Source: Bacteroides sp. (GTDB lineage Bacteria > Bacteroidota > Bacteroidia > Bacteroidales > Muribaculaceae). Taken from it: a DNA stretch of 46,662 bases. Positions within the stretch are counted from its first letter, which is position 1. Each line of letters begins with the position of its first letter. The stretch is from the NCBI GenBank assembly GCA_014802445.1, contig JAAVCF010000018.1:1-46662 (forward strand), written 5' to 3'. The position numbers and the translations under genes are program-made. Below are positions 26,305-34,715 of the stretch, piece after piece. Under the pieces are notes generated by a model that worked only from the letters and a program-made list of their open reading frames with translations, did no database searches and was not told where the DNA came from.

Positions 26305-28428
26305 TTATTTAAGCTCGTAAGCCTTGGGCGAGGTGAGACCGCGGAAGCCGAGGTAGCTGCGGAGCGATGCGTTGAGCACCACTTCCTTGCCCAGCACTCC
26401 GGGATTGTCAAGAAGGTTGAGCGCAGTGCGGACGGCACTCTTCGAGGGAAGCTCCACTGCCATACACTTGGCGGGGTCAGTCTCGGAGGGTGAGGCGGCA
26501 ATGAGGATGTTGCCGGCACGGTCAGCGGGAGCGCCGAAGCGGGCGTCGGTCTGTGCCGATCCGGCCACCCAGCCCACCACGTAGCCCTTCACCCATGCCG
26601 AAGCGCCTGAGTTGTTGAGCGCCATGGCGGCGGTCACGTCAATCGGGGCCTCCTGAGTGCCGGTCTGGCCGGGCTGCACGGGGTCGGTGCCGGGCTTGTT
26701 GTCATCGCCTCCACCGGGCTTGTTGTCGTCGCCACCTTCAATCCAGGCATAGGCTGCGGTCTGCTTCACGCCGGTCTTGCCGAAGTAAGCCACGAGCTCA
26801 CCCTGAAGCTTGACGCGCTTGCCGAGGTTGCCGGGGTTGTCCATGAGGTTGAGCGCGGTGCGGACGGCGCTGCCGCCCACAAGCTGCACGGGCACACACT
26901 TGGTGACATCAGTCTCCGAGGGCGATGCGGCCAGCAGGAGGTTAGACGCTACGGTGGCGGGCACTTCAAACTTGGCGCCTGAAGCAATCACCTGTCCGTC
27001 AATCCAGCCCACGATGTAGCCCTCAACCCACGACACGGTGCCGGGATTGCCGAGCGAAATCACCTGAGCGGTGCTGTAAGGACTGGCTTCTGAACCGTCG
27101 CCGTTGGTGATGGGGTCGTCGCCGCCGCCGGGGGTGTTGTCGTCGCCGCCGGGCACGTTGACGCCCTCAATGCGGAATTCAGCCGAGGTGCCTTTGTTGC
27201 CGGTGATGCCCCAGGTGGAGAGCACTTTGCCGAAGGAGCCTTTCACCTTAATCTCCTTGCCGTAGTTCTCGGGATGGTCAAGAAGGTTGCCATACTCGCG
27301 CAGGCGGCTGTCCTGAGGAAGCTCGATGACGAGGCAGGCCTTATAGTCAGTGATGCCGGCCTCGGGAGCAATCACGAGGGTGTTGGGCATCGACACGTCA
27401 GAGGTCCATTCAATGTCAGAGTCAGAGGTCACGGCGGTCACTCCGGGAGCCACAGCGCCGGCAATGATGCCGCTCACCCAGCCGGAACCGGTGCGGTCAT
27501 TGGCCTCCATCTCGATAACGTGGTCAACGGTGTAGGGGTTATCCTCTGAACCGATGGCTCCGCTTGAGGTGCCTTCAAAGTTGAGAAGGTCATTGCGTGA
27601 ACGCAGCAGGAGCTGCCATCCGCTGGTGCCGTAGTAGCTCAGGATGCCCACCACGTCACCTTCGCCCTTGGGCAGGAGGTCGCTCCAGAAGTTCGAGTAG
27701 CCGCTGGTGCGCACCACAATTGAGTTGCCGTCGGCAAGGAGCAGGGTGCGGTTGGAGGTTATCTTCACACCGTCGGTAAACTGGAGGGTGCCTGCGCCTT
27801 CAAAGGTGGCGCCGTTGAAGCGCACAAGCTGGCTCTGATAACGACGGAGCACGTCAGGAGTGGCCGAGGAGATGTCGGCATAGGAGATGGCGAGGGTGTC
27901 AACCTTCGACGGCTCGGGCAGCCCGTTGAGCTGCGAGTGAACCTTGAAAAACTGGAGGGGCATGAAGGTAGCTTCCCAGGCGTTGCCCTGAGTGTAAAAC
28001 TCGGGGAAGCCGAGCTGCTGAAGCCCATTGTATTTGCCGATGTACATGTCAGTGACGTCAATCACCACTTCCTGGCCTATGCGATAGTTGGCATAGAGTG
28101 AATTGGCGTTGATGGAGAGTGACAGAGCGGCGGTTTCGTCCTGAATCACGAGGCTCTTGTAGATATTGCCGGAGGCATCGGATGATATCACGCGGCCTGA
28201 GATAATCACATGCTCACCGGCATCGGTAAGAGCCACAGTGTCGATATAGTTCGTGGCGTCGTCCCAATAGCGGGTCTTGAGGTCAAGGATGGTGGTGTTG
28301 GGCTTCCATGAAGCCTCGGGCGCTACGAGGCCGGGCGCGTCGACATCGTCCTGACAGGCTGAAAAGCCAAGGGCGGCCACGGCGGCAAGCGCCAGATATG
28401 CTGATTTTACGAATTTCATAACTGTCAT
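26305..28428 (-). CDS. Surface lipoprotein with DUF5689 and three DUF6359 domains
   Basis: A signal peptide ends in GFSAC (lipid Cys near 25). Residues 40-290 form a DUF5689 domain with HVIISGRVISSDASGNIYKS and IGKYNGLQQLG, a pattern like an OB-fold. Three DUF6359-like domains follow (about 295-425, 440-565, 590-707). Each has a GWV.G.I.G start and, in the last two, ASPSETD and AVRTALNLLDNPG-type strings. Gly/Asp/Pro-rich linkers separate them. The function is not established. It is last in the receptor operon, 10 bases after the other DUF5689 gene. An internal ATG at 28419 is an equally good start. Confidence 0.82.
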   Translation of the reverse strand: MTVMKFVKSAYLALAAVAALGFSACQDDVDAPGLVAPEASWKPNTTILDLKTRYWDDATNYIDTVALTDAGEHVIISGRVISSDASGNIYKSLVIQDETAALSLSINANSLYANYRIGQEVVIDVTDMYIGKYNGLQQLGFPEFYTQGNAWEATFMPLQFFKVHSQLNGLPEPSKVDTLAISYADISSATPDVLRRYQSQLVRFNGATFEGAGTLQFTDGVKITSNRTLLLADGNSIVVRTSGYSNFWSDLLPKGEGDVVGILSYYGTSGWQLLLRSRNDLLNFEGTSSGAIGSEDNPYTVDHVIEMEANDRTGSGWVSGIIAGAVAPGVTAVTSDSDIEWTSDVSMPNTLVIAPEAGITDYKACLVIELPQDSRLREYGNLLDHPENYGKEIKVKGSFGKVLSTWGITGNKGTSAEFRIEGVNVPGGDDNTPGGGDDPITNGDGSEASPYSTAQVISLGNPGTVSWVEGYIVGWIDGQVIASGAKFEVPATVASNLLLAASPSETDVTKCVPVQLVGGSAVRTALNLMDNPGNLGKRVKLQGELVAYFGKTGVKQTAAYAWIEGGDDNKPGGGDDNKPGTDPVQPGQTGTQEAPIDVTAAMALNNSGASAWVKGYVVGWVAGSAQTDARFGAPADRAGNILIAASPSETDPAKCMAVELPSKSAVRTALNLLDNPGVLGKEVVLNASLRSYLGFRGLTSPKAYELK

Positions 28429-28438
28429 TGCTTAAGGG

Positions 28439-30544
28439 TTAGTCGACTTTCTCATAGAGATAAGGGAGCAGACCGGTCGATGAGTCGGAGGGTGCGAGAT
28501 TGGAGTATTGCTCCTTCCAGCACACCACGCAGTTGGTCATCACGGCATTGGTGATGGTGGCGGCGCCGTCACTGCCGAAGGTCACGTTCCACACTGAGCC
28601 GGCAGCGGCGGAGGTGTAGAGCTGGAACGAGGTGGAGTGTTCGCCGTCCATTGACAGGTAGCGGCCCTGCGAGTCAAGCATGGTGAAGCCTGAGCCTGAG
28701 GCGCTGAAGGTGATGGCATTGGCAGCCGAGGTGGTGATAACATCGCCGGCGGTAGATGCGGGGGCTTCCACATAGAGGTAGCCGTAGGTGAAGCTGTCCT
28801 TGATGGGGATGGCCACCTGACCATTGTAGACCATGACGTAGCTCTTGCCTGAGGTGATGGTGGTCACTTTGCGGAAGCTGGCGTTGCCTGCCGGAGGGGT
28901 CACGGGGTCAGTGGGGGTCACGGCGCTGCCGTCGAAACCGGTGCAGCCCTGAGCATTGTTGAGCAGGAGCTGCCAGGTGCCGTTGAAGTAGCTGAGCAGG
29001 CCGGTGACGCTGCCGGTGCCGGCAGGGAGGGTGTTGGTGCCGAAGTCGGCATACTGGCTGGTGCGCACCACAATTGACTTGCCCTGGGCGTCAAGAAGGT
29101 CCTGATTGGTGTTCTGACCGCCCACAACGAAGGTCTGGCTGCCGCCATTCTTGAAGTGAACGTCGCTGAATTTCACCAGGCGGCCCTGCCATTTCTGGAG
29201 GCCGGCGGCGTCAGTGCCGATTCCGGCAATGGTGGCGATGGTGGCATCCACGGGCTTCACGGCCGAGGCGTCGGGCTTGCCTGCGAGCTTGGTCTTGTTG
29301 CGGAAGGCGGCCAGCGACATGCGGTCCACCTGAGGCGTGCCGTTATATTCGCCGGGGGCGCCGAGCTGCATCATGCCGGCATATTTGCCGATGCTCATGC
29401 CGGTGAGGTTAATCACCAGCTCCTGTCCCTGGGGATAGGTGGAGTAAAGCTTTGAGGCGTCGATTGAGAAGGCGATGCCGCCGGTGGCGTCCTCCACATA
29501 GAGGGCTTTGAAGATGTTGCCGGGCTGGTCAGTCGACACCACGCGTGCGGCAATGACAATGTCGTTGCCATCGGCTGTCTGACCCACGGTCTCGCAATAG
29601 TTGGTGTCATCTTTCCAGTAGGCTGCCTTGAGAGCGGCGATGGTGGTGTTGGCTTCGCTCACGTCGCCGTCATTGTTGCCGCCGTTATCACCTTCCGTTT
29701 CGTCAAAACCGATGCAGTCATTGGTGTCACGGAGCAGGAGCTGCCAGCCGGTGCCGTAGTAGCTCAGGATGGCCACGATTGAACCGGTGCCGGTGGGGAG
29801 GGTCTCGGAGGCGAAGGTGGCGTAGTTGCTGTTGCGCACAATCATGGTGTTGCCTTCGGCATCCACGATGGTGCGTGAGGTGCTGGAGGTCGACTCGCTG
29901 TAAGGTGCGGCGCCGCCGTCCTGCCAGGTCACGTTGTCAAGGCGGATAAGCTGGCTCTGCCACTGCTGGAGCTCGGAGGGGGTGGTCAGCGCGGCAATAT
30001 CGGCCATGGTGGTCACGAGAGTGTCAACCTTCTCAAGCTGGGGAAGACCGTTCACCTGTGCGTGCTGCTGGAAGAACTCAAGGTCCATGAATGACACTTC
30101 ATAGCCTGTGCCGTAAGCCTGAGGCATGCCCAGCTGCTGGAGGCCGTTGTATTTGCCTATAAACATCTCGGTGAGGTCAATCACCACTTCCTGGCCCACC
30201 TTGTAGGAGTCAGAGAGGCTGCTGGAGTTGATTGACATGGCCAGGGCTGCCGTTTCGTCCTGGATGATGAGGCTCTTGTAGATGTTGCCTGTCTCGTCGC
30301 TGGAAATCACGCGGCCGGAGATGATGATGTGCTCGCCGTCCTTATTATATAATATGGTGTCGGCATAGTTTCGTTCATCGCTCCAGTAGGCGGCTTTGAC
30401 CTCCGCGATGGTTGTGTTGGCCTCGATGGTGGCCACAGGGACAATGACGGGGGGATAGTCAAAGTCATTGTCGCAACTTACTGTCGCCGTGGCCGCAAGG
30501 AGGGCGGCGGCGAGCAGGGCCGGGGTTGATGTATGGAGTTTCAT
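28439..30544 (-). CDS. Surface lipoprotein with two DUF5689 domains
   Basis: The signal ends in ATVSC (Cys 24). Two DUF5689 copies lie at about residues 35-280 and 300-540. Both carry the run (A/N)NTTIA.(V/L)KAAYW, a GRV/ARV.S.D..GNI(Y/F)K string, and IGKY.G..QLG, showing an internal duplication. The C-terminal 150 residues (from ASFRKVTTITSGKSYVMVY) form a separate beta-rich domain that I do not recognise beyond a trefoil-like look. It sits 25 bases after the TonB receptor gene, the position of a SusD-type surface partner, but it has no SusD features. Confidence 0.82.
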   Translation of the reverse strand: MKLHTSTPALLAAALLAATATVSCDNDFDYPPVIVPVATIEANTTIAEVKAAYWSDERNYADTILYNKDGEHIIISGRVISSDETGNIYKSLIIQDETAALAMSINSSSLSDSYKVGQEVVIDLTEMFIGKYNGLQQLGMPQAYGTGYEVSFMDLEFFQQHAQVNGLPQLEKVDTLVTTMADIAALTTPSELQQWQSQLIRLDNVTWQDGGAAPYSESTSSTSRTIVDAEGNTMIVRNSNYATFASETLPTGTGSIVAILSYYGTGWQLLLRDTNDCIGFDETEGDNGGNNDGDVSEANTTIAALKAAYWKDDTNYCETVGQTADGNDIVIAARVVSTDQPGNIFKALYVEDATGGIAFSIDASKLYSTYPQGQELVINLTGMSIGKYAGMMQLGAPGEYNGTPQVDRMSLAAFRNKTKLAGKPDASAVKPVDATIATIAGIGTDAAGLQKWQGRLVKFSDVHFKNGGSQTFVVGGQNTNQDLLDAQGKSIVVRTSQYADFGTNTLPAGTGSVTGLLSYFNGTWQLLLNNAQGCTGFDGSAVTPTDPVTPPAGNASFRKVTTITSGKSYVMVYNGQVAIPIKDSFTYGYLYVEAPASTAGDVITTSAANAITFSASGSGFTMLDSQGRYLSMDGEHSTSFQLYTSAAAGSVWNVTFGSDGAATITNAVMTNCVVCWKEQYSNLAPSDSSTGLLPYLYEKVD

Positions 30545-30569
30545 GTTGAGTGTTAACTTTTAGATTGGT

Positions 30570-33326
30570 TTAGAAGCGCACACCGATGTTGACAAAGGCC
30601 TTGATGCCCTGGCTGTAAGAGTAGCGGTTGGGGTACTTGGTGCTGTCGTAGTTGGTGTAGTCAAATCGGCCCTGCTGATAGCCATAGGTCATGATGTTGC
30701 GGTTGTTGAGCACGTTGTCAATGTTGACGTTGATGTTCAGGGCAACCTTGCGGTTGATGTAGATGAGCTTGCCCACTGACACATTGAGCACGAAGGCATC
30801 GTTGAGCTTGTCCTGTGCGGCCAGCTCGTGCATCTTGGCTTCGAGGGTGTCGTAGGAGGGATACTTCTGCCAGAGGTCAGGGAGTGCCTCATGACGGATG
30901 GGCGACAGGTTGACGTAGGAGTTGCCCATCCATGAGCCGTTGATGTTGAAGAACCACTGGTGGGGTGCGGCCCAGTCGATGCCCACGTTGACAGCGGTCT
31001 GGGGGGTACCGCCAACGTAGAAGTTCTTGAGGTAGACAATCTGGGTGGTGTCAGGCATCATGCCGTTTTCATATGAACGGGTGCCGGTGGGGCGGTTCTT
31101 GTACTGGTAACGGGCAAAGGTGCCGGCGGCGGTAACGGTGATGGCGGGGGTGATTTTGTAGGCCATGCCCACTTCCACACCGCGATAGCTCTTGTGAACG
31201 CCTGAGAGCACGTAGTTCATGAAGGTTGAATACTGGTCATCGTAGAACGATGTGCGCTCCGTCTGGTTAAACATCTCTGTCCAGAAGCCGGTGATGGCTC
31301 CGCGGAAGCGGCGGTAGTTCCAGGTATAAGTGAGGTCAGCCGACACCACTCGCTCGGGAGTCAGGCCGGTGATGGCGGTGTCCTTGATGCGGGGCGAGAT
31401 GTAGGCGTATTCAAAGAGGGGCGCGTTGGTCTGATAGCCGGCGTGGGCGGTGAAGTAGTTGCGGCCGTTGAGCTTGTAGGTGGCGCCGGCCTTGAAGCCG
31501 CCGGTGTCAAAGCGGTGGGTCTCGCCCTTGCCGAGTGAATTATCAGGGGCGCGGCCGTTGCGCATCTTGCCGTCGCGCTGGAACTGGGTGTAGACCAGGT
31601 TGAAGCCGTAGTTGATGTCCCAGCGGGGCAGGTTGATGACGTTCTGCAGCCATGCATTGACGCGGATGGCGTTGATGTCGTAGTTATAGCCGAACTTGTC
31701 GCCCTTCACCACTTGGCGCGAGGGGTTGTCAAGGTCATTCTGGAGTATCTCGGGGTTCTCGGGGAAGTCACGCTCTGAGAACTGGTCGATGTCCACCCAG
31801 TAGTCACCGCCAAGAAGGTCGCGCACGGTCTTATAGTAAGAGGCGCGGGTGTAGTTCAGCGCAATGCCGCCCTGGAGGGTCATGAAGTCGTTGAGGCGGC
31901 TGTTGACGGTTGAGCCGAAGTTGAAGTTAAACTGGTTGCTGTGGCGGTTCTCGAGAATGTAGGTTGAGCCGCCGTTGCGTGAGCCGTTCTGGTCAGGGCC
32001 GGTCATCTTGTTGAGGTAGTTGGCCTGATAGAGTGCATCCCAGTTAATCTGGCGCACTGATTCGTCGTGGAGCCAGAGGTCGGTGTAGAGGTCATAGGCT
32101 TCCTGGTCGTCGGCGTAGTATGAGGGGAGGTAACGGTAGTAGTCGGGACGGGGGTCGGCGGCGTTGTACCAGTTAAGGGCCGAGGTGGAATAGTTTGACC
32201 ATCTCACTGATGCTGCGGTGTTGACGGTGGTGTTCTTGCTGCCCTTCCAGAGCCAGTTGAGGATGATGGTGGGGTCAAAGCTGTTGACAATGCGGGCGGC
32301 GCGTTTCTTGCCGTCCTGCCAGCCCCAGTTGGGGTTGTAGAGGTTGTTGTCGGCCAGCTCGTAGGCTTCGAGGTAGGTGGGCGATGAGGTGGCGCGCTGT
32401 GTGGGTGCTCCGTAGAAGGTGAGGTTGAGTGAGTTGTGGCTGTCAAACACTTTCTGGAGTGAACCGAAGAGGCCGAATGAGTTGTAGAAGGTGCCTTCCA
32501 CCACTCCTTCCGGTGCATAGCGGCCGATGGCCGAGAAGGTGAAGGCCCAGCCGCTCTTGCTCAGGCCGGTGGAGTACATCAGCATGGCGCGGAGCATATA
32601 GTTGGAGTTGGTGTAGGCCACAGAGCCGTTGAAGCCTGCTGCATAGTCTGAGGCCATGGTGTTGATGTTGGTGGCACCGCCTATGTCGCCGAAGCCGTAG
32701 CCGGCGGCGGAGAGGCCGATGGCGGTCGACTTGTTGCGGAAGGCGCGGTTCATGCCGCCGAGCGATGAGTAGTTGAAGCGACCGCGGGCAAGGTCGTTAA
32801 ACTGCAGGCCGTTCACGTAGGTCTGCTGATACTCTGAGTTGTAGCCGCGATAGCGGAATCGCATGACATTGAAGTCGTAGTTCGACGCGTTGTAGTAGAT
32901 GTCGTCGCTGGCGCCTATCAGGGCTGACACTGACTGGGTGGAGCCTTCTTCGTCGTCCAGAACGGCCTGGTCGAAGTACATATCCTGCTGATCCTCGTAG
33001 TAGATGGTGTTGAGGTCAGAGTTAACCAGCTTCAGGTCACCGAGGTTGTTGACCAGTCCGTCAGTGATTTCCACACTCATCGAGAGGTCATTATAGCCGT
33101 AAGCGGCCACAATGAGCACATCCTGACCGGGACGGGCGTTGGAGATGGTGAAATCGCCGGAAGGTCCGGTCGTCACATAGATACTCTGACTGTTGAGCAT
33201 CACTCCGGCACCCGCTACCGGGGCTCCGGTGTAAGCATCAACCACAGTGCCTGCCACCCCGGTTTTCTGGGCGAGCGACGGCAACACCGCCGTCAGGAAC
33301 AGTAGCAGAAACAGTTTGAATCTCAT
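30570..33326 (-). CDS. TonB-dependent outer-membrane receptor with carboxypeptidase-like domain
   Basis: After a signal peptide (MRFKLFLLLFLTAVLPSLAQ) comes a CarboxypepD_reg-like domain (VAGTVVDAYTGAPVAGAGVM, residues about 24-100). A plug region follows (MRFRYRGYNSEYQQTYVNG), then a long beta-barrel rich in Tyr/Asn/Trp that ends IKAFVNIGVRF with the terminal Phe usual for outer-membrane barrels. The length of 918 suits large-ligand receptors. I start at ATG 33326; the longer frame from 33392 adds residues before the signal peptide. First gene of an operon with two DUF5689 lipoproteins, divergent from a secreted nuclease-type enzyme. Confidence 0.92.
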   Translation of the reverse strand: MRFKLFLLLFLTAVLPSLAQKTGVAGTVVDAYTGAPVAGAGVMLNSQSIYVTTGPSGDFTISNARPGQDVLIVAAYGYNDLSMSVEITDGLVNNLGDLKLVNSDLNTIYYEDQQDMYFDQAVLDDEEGSTQSVSALIGASDDIYYNASNYDFNVMRFRYRGYNSEYQQTYVNGLQFNDLARGRFNYSSLGGMNRAFRNKSTAIGLSAAGYGFGDIGGATNINTMASDYAAGFNGSVAYTNSNYMLRAMLMYSTGLSKSGWAFTFSAIGRYAPEGVVEGTFYNSFGLFGSLQKVFDSHNSLNLTFYGAPTQRATSSPTYLEAYELADNNLYNPNWGWQDGKKRAARIVNSFDPTIILNWLWKGSKNTTVNTAASVRWSNYSTSALNWYNAADPRPDYYRYLPSYYADDQEAYDLYTDLWLHDESVRQINWDALYQANYLNKMTGPDQNGSRNGGSTYILENRHSNQFNFNFGSTVNSRLNDFMTLQGGIALNYTRASYYKTVRDLLGGDYWVDIDQFSERDFPENPEILQNDLDNPSRQVVKGDKFGYNYDINAIRVNAWLQNVINLPRWDINYGFNLVYTQFQRDGKMRNGRAPDNSLGKGETHRFDTGGFKAGATYKLNGRNYFTAHAGYQTNAPLFEYAYISPRIKDTAITGLTPERVVSADLTYTWNYRRFRGAITGFWTEMFNQTERTSFYDDQYSTFMNYVLSGVHKSYRGVEVGMAYKITPAITVTAAGTFARYQYKNRPTGTRSYENGMMPDTTQIVYLKNFYVGGTPQTAVNVGIDWAAPHQWFFNINGSWMGNSYVNLSPIRHEALPDLWQKYPSYDTLEAKMHELAAQDKLNDAFVLNVSVGKLIYINRKVALNINVNIDNVLNNRNIMTYGYQQGRFDYTNYDSTKYPNRYSYSQGIKAFVNIGVRF

Positions 33327-33377
33327 AAATAATTGGTTATTATAATGTTTTGGTTTATTTAGATACGTTATGACACG

Positions 33378-33391
33378 GGCGCACGCGCCCA
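33378..33391 (-). other. Small hairpin in the receptor-operon leader
   Basis: GGGCGC and GCGCCC are separated by two bases, 52 bases upstream of the receptor ATG. It may be a leader hairpin or an operator. No clean minus-strand -7 box was found for this operon. Confidence 0.25.
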
Positions 33392-33470
33392 ATTAAGATT
33401 AACCCGTCAAAAATACAAAATTTTATTCAATTATCATTAAACGTGGTTAAAAATCAGGTGGCTGACTTTT

Positions 33471-33502
33471 CTTGCCCGATTTAACTTTTTTGTCTACATT
33501 TG
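33471..33502 (+). promoter_or_regulatory. Promoter of the secreted EEP-family gene
   Basis: CTTG (33471-33474), a 20-base spacer and TACATTTG (33495-33502) give a near-consensus promoter, 37 bases before the ATG. Confidence 0.6.
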
Positions 33503-33539
33503 CAGTCTGTTAAACCATTCCTCTGACACCAAGTTTACC

Positions 33540-34586
33540 ATGATGAAACGTTTATCATTGTTTTTCGTCATGCTGGTCACAGCGGCCGGCATTATTCTCC
33601 ACGCTGACGACAAGGGTTCCAAGCGCAGTGCGCGCGTGTTTGGCGTGGCTTTCTATAATCTGGAGAACCTCTTTGACACCATTAACAATAATGGCAAGTA
33701 TGACCTGGAGTTCTCCCCGCAGGGCTCTCGCCGCTGGGATGCTGACAAGTACTATAAGAAGATTGACAACCTGGCACGCACCATCGCGGCCATGAAGAGC
33801 CCCACCACTCCCATGGGGCCGGCAATCATCGGCGTGTCAGAGATTGAAAACCGCAGTGTGATGGAGGACCTTGTCCATGCCGAGCCGCTGCGCCCGTGGA
33901 TGCTGCAGGTGGTGCATCATGACAGCCCTGACCGCCGAGGCGTGGATGTGGGTCTGCTCTATAACCCCCGCATGTTTCGCGTGATTGACGTCACCAACAC
34001 TCCCCTCATCATCCCTGAGAATCCCCGCTTCCGCACCCGTGACCAGATGTGTGTCACCGGCATCCTCGGCGGCGACACTGTCAGCATCATCGTCAACCAC
34101 TGGCCCTCACGCCTTGGCGGACAGCAGCAGTCAAGCTATCTGCGCGAAGCCGCCGCAGCTCTCAGCCGCCACATTGCCGACTCCATCTGGGCCATCCGCC
34201 CGGGTCAGCCCGTGATTGTGATGGGTGACCTCAATGATGACCCTCAGGACATCTCTTGCGCCAAGGTGCTCGGCGGTGCCAAGCAGCCTGACAATGTGGG
34301 CCCCGACGGATTCTACAATCCCTTCTGGAAGATGCTCGACGACGGCATCGGCACTCTGGCCTACAAGGGCTCATGGAACCTCTTTGACCAGATAGTGATT
34401 TCAGGCGGACTCCTCCCGCAGAACGCCAAGCCGGGCCACCTGCGCTACTGGCGCTGCAAGGTCAACAACTTCGACTTCCTGCGCAACGAGGACGGCACTC
34501 CTCACCGCACATATTCGGCCGGCCGCTTCCTCAACGGCTACTCTGACCACTTCCCCACCGAGGTGTTCCTCATCCAGGAGAAGTAG
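33540..34586 (+). CDS. Secreted endonuclease/exonuclease/phosphatase family protein
   Basis: The metal-dependent EEP fold cuts phosphodiester bonds in DNA, RNA or other phosphate esters. A signal peptide (about residues 1-22) directs export. All main motifs are visible: YNLENLFD (Asn 40), GVSEIEN with the metal Glu (near 101), VNHWPSRLGG (near 184), GDLNDDP (near 228) and the closing YSDHFPTEV catalytic Asp-His (near 334). The NLENLFD and HWPSR forms are common in extracellular nuclease-like members. The length of 348 is a single-domain enzyme. It is divergent from the TonB/DUF5689 operon. The exact substrate is not shown. Confidence 0.92.
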   Translation: MMKRLSLFFVMLVTAAGIILHADDKGSKRSARVFGVAFYNLENLFDTINNNGKYDLEFSPQGSRRWDADKYYKKIDNLARTIAAMKSPTTPMGPAIIGVSEIENRSVMEDLVHAEPLRPWMLQVVHHDSPDRRGVDVGLLYNPRMFRVIDVTNTPLIIPENPRFRTRDQMCVTGILGGDTVSIIVNHWPSRLGGQQQSSYLREAAAALSRHIADSIWAIRPGQPVIVMGDLNDDPQDISCAKVLGGAKQPDNVGPDGFYNPFWKMLDDGIGTLAYKGSWNLFDQIVISGGLLPQNAKPGHLRYWRCKVNNFDFLRNEDGTPHRTYSAGRFLNGYSDHFPTEVFLIQEK

Positions 34587-34611
34587 GCCTCCGGAGCGAT
34601 ATTGAAACTTT

Positions 34612-34658
34612 AGTCGCAATTAACGAAAAGAAATATTTTTTCGTTAATTGCGACTTTT
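34612..34658 (+). terminator. Terminator of the EEP gene
   Basis: A perfect 18-bp stem (AGTCGCAATTAACGAAAA with its complement, 34612-34655) is followed by TTT. Confidence 0.8.
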
Positions 34659-34662
34659 CGTG

Positions 34663-34692
34663 TTGGTTTATTTGAAAAAGTGTGTATATTTG
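34663..34692 (+). promoter_or_regulatory. Promoter of tail-protein gene 1
   Basis: TATATTTG (34685-34692) lies 23 bases before ATG 34716; TTGG 18 bases further upstream is a weak -33. It excludes the upstream ATG at 34680. Confidence 0.5.
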
Positions 34693-34715
34693 CGCAATCA
34701 ACCATTAATATTGAC

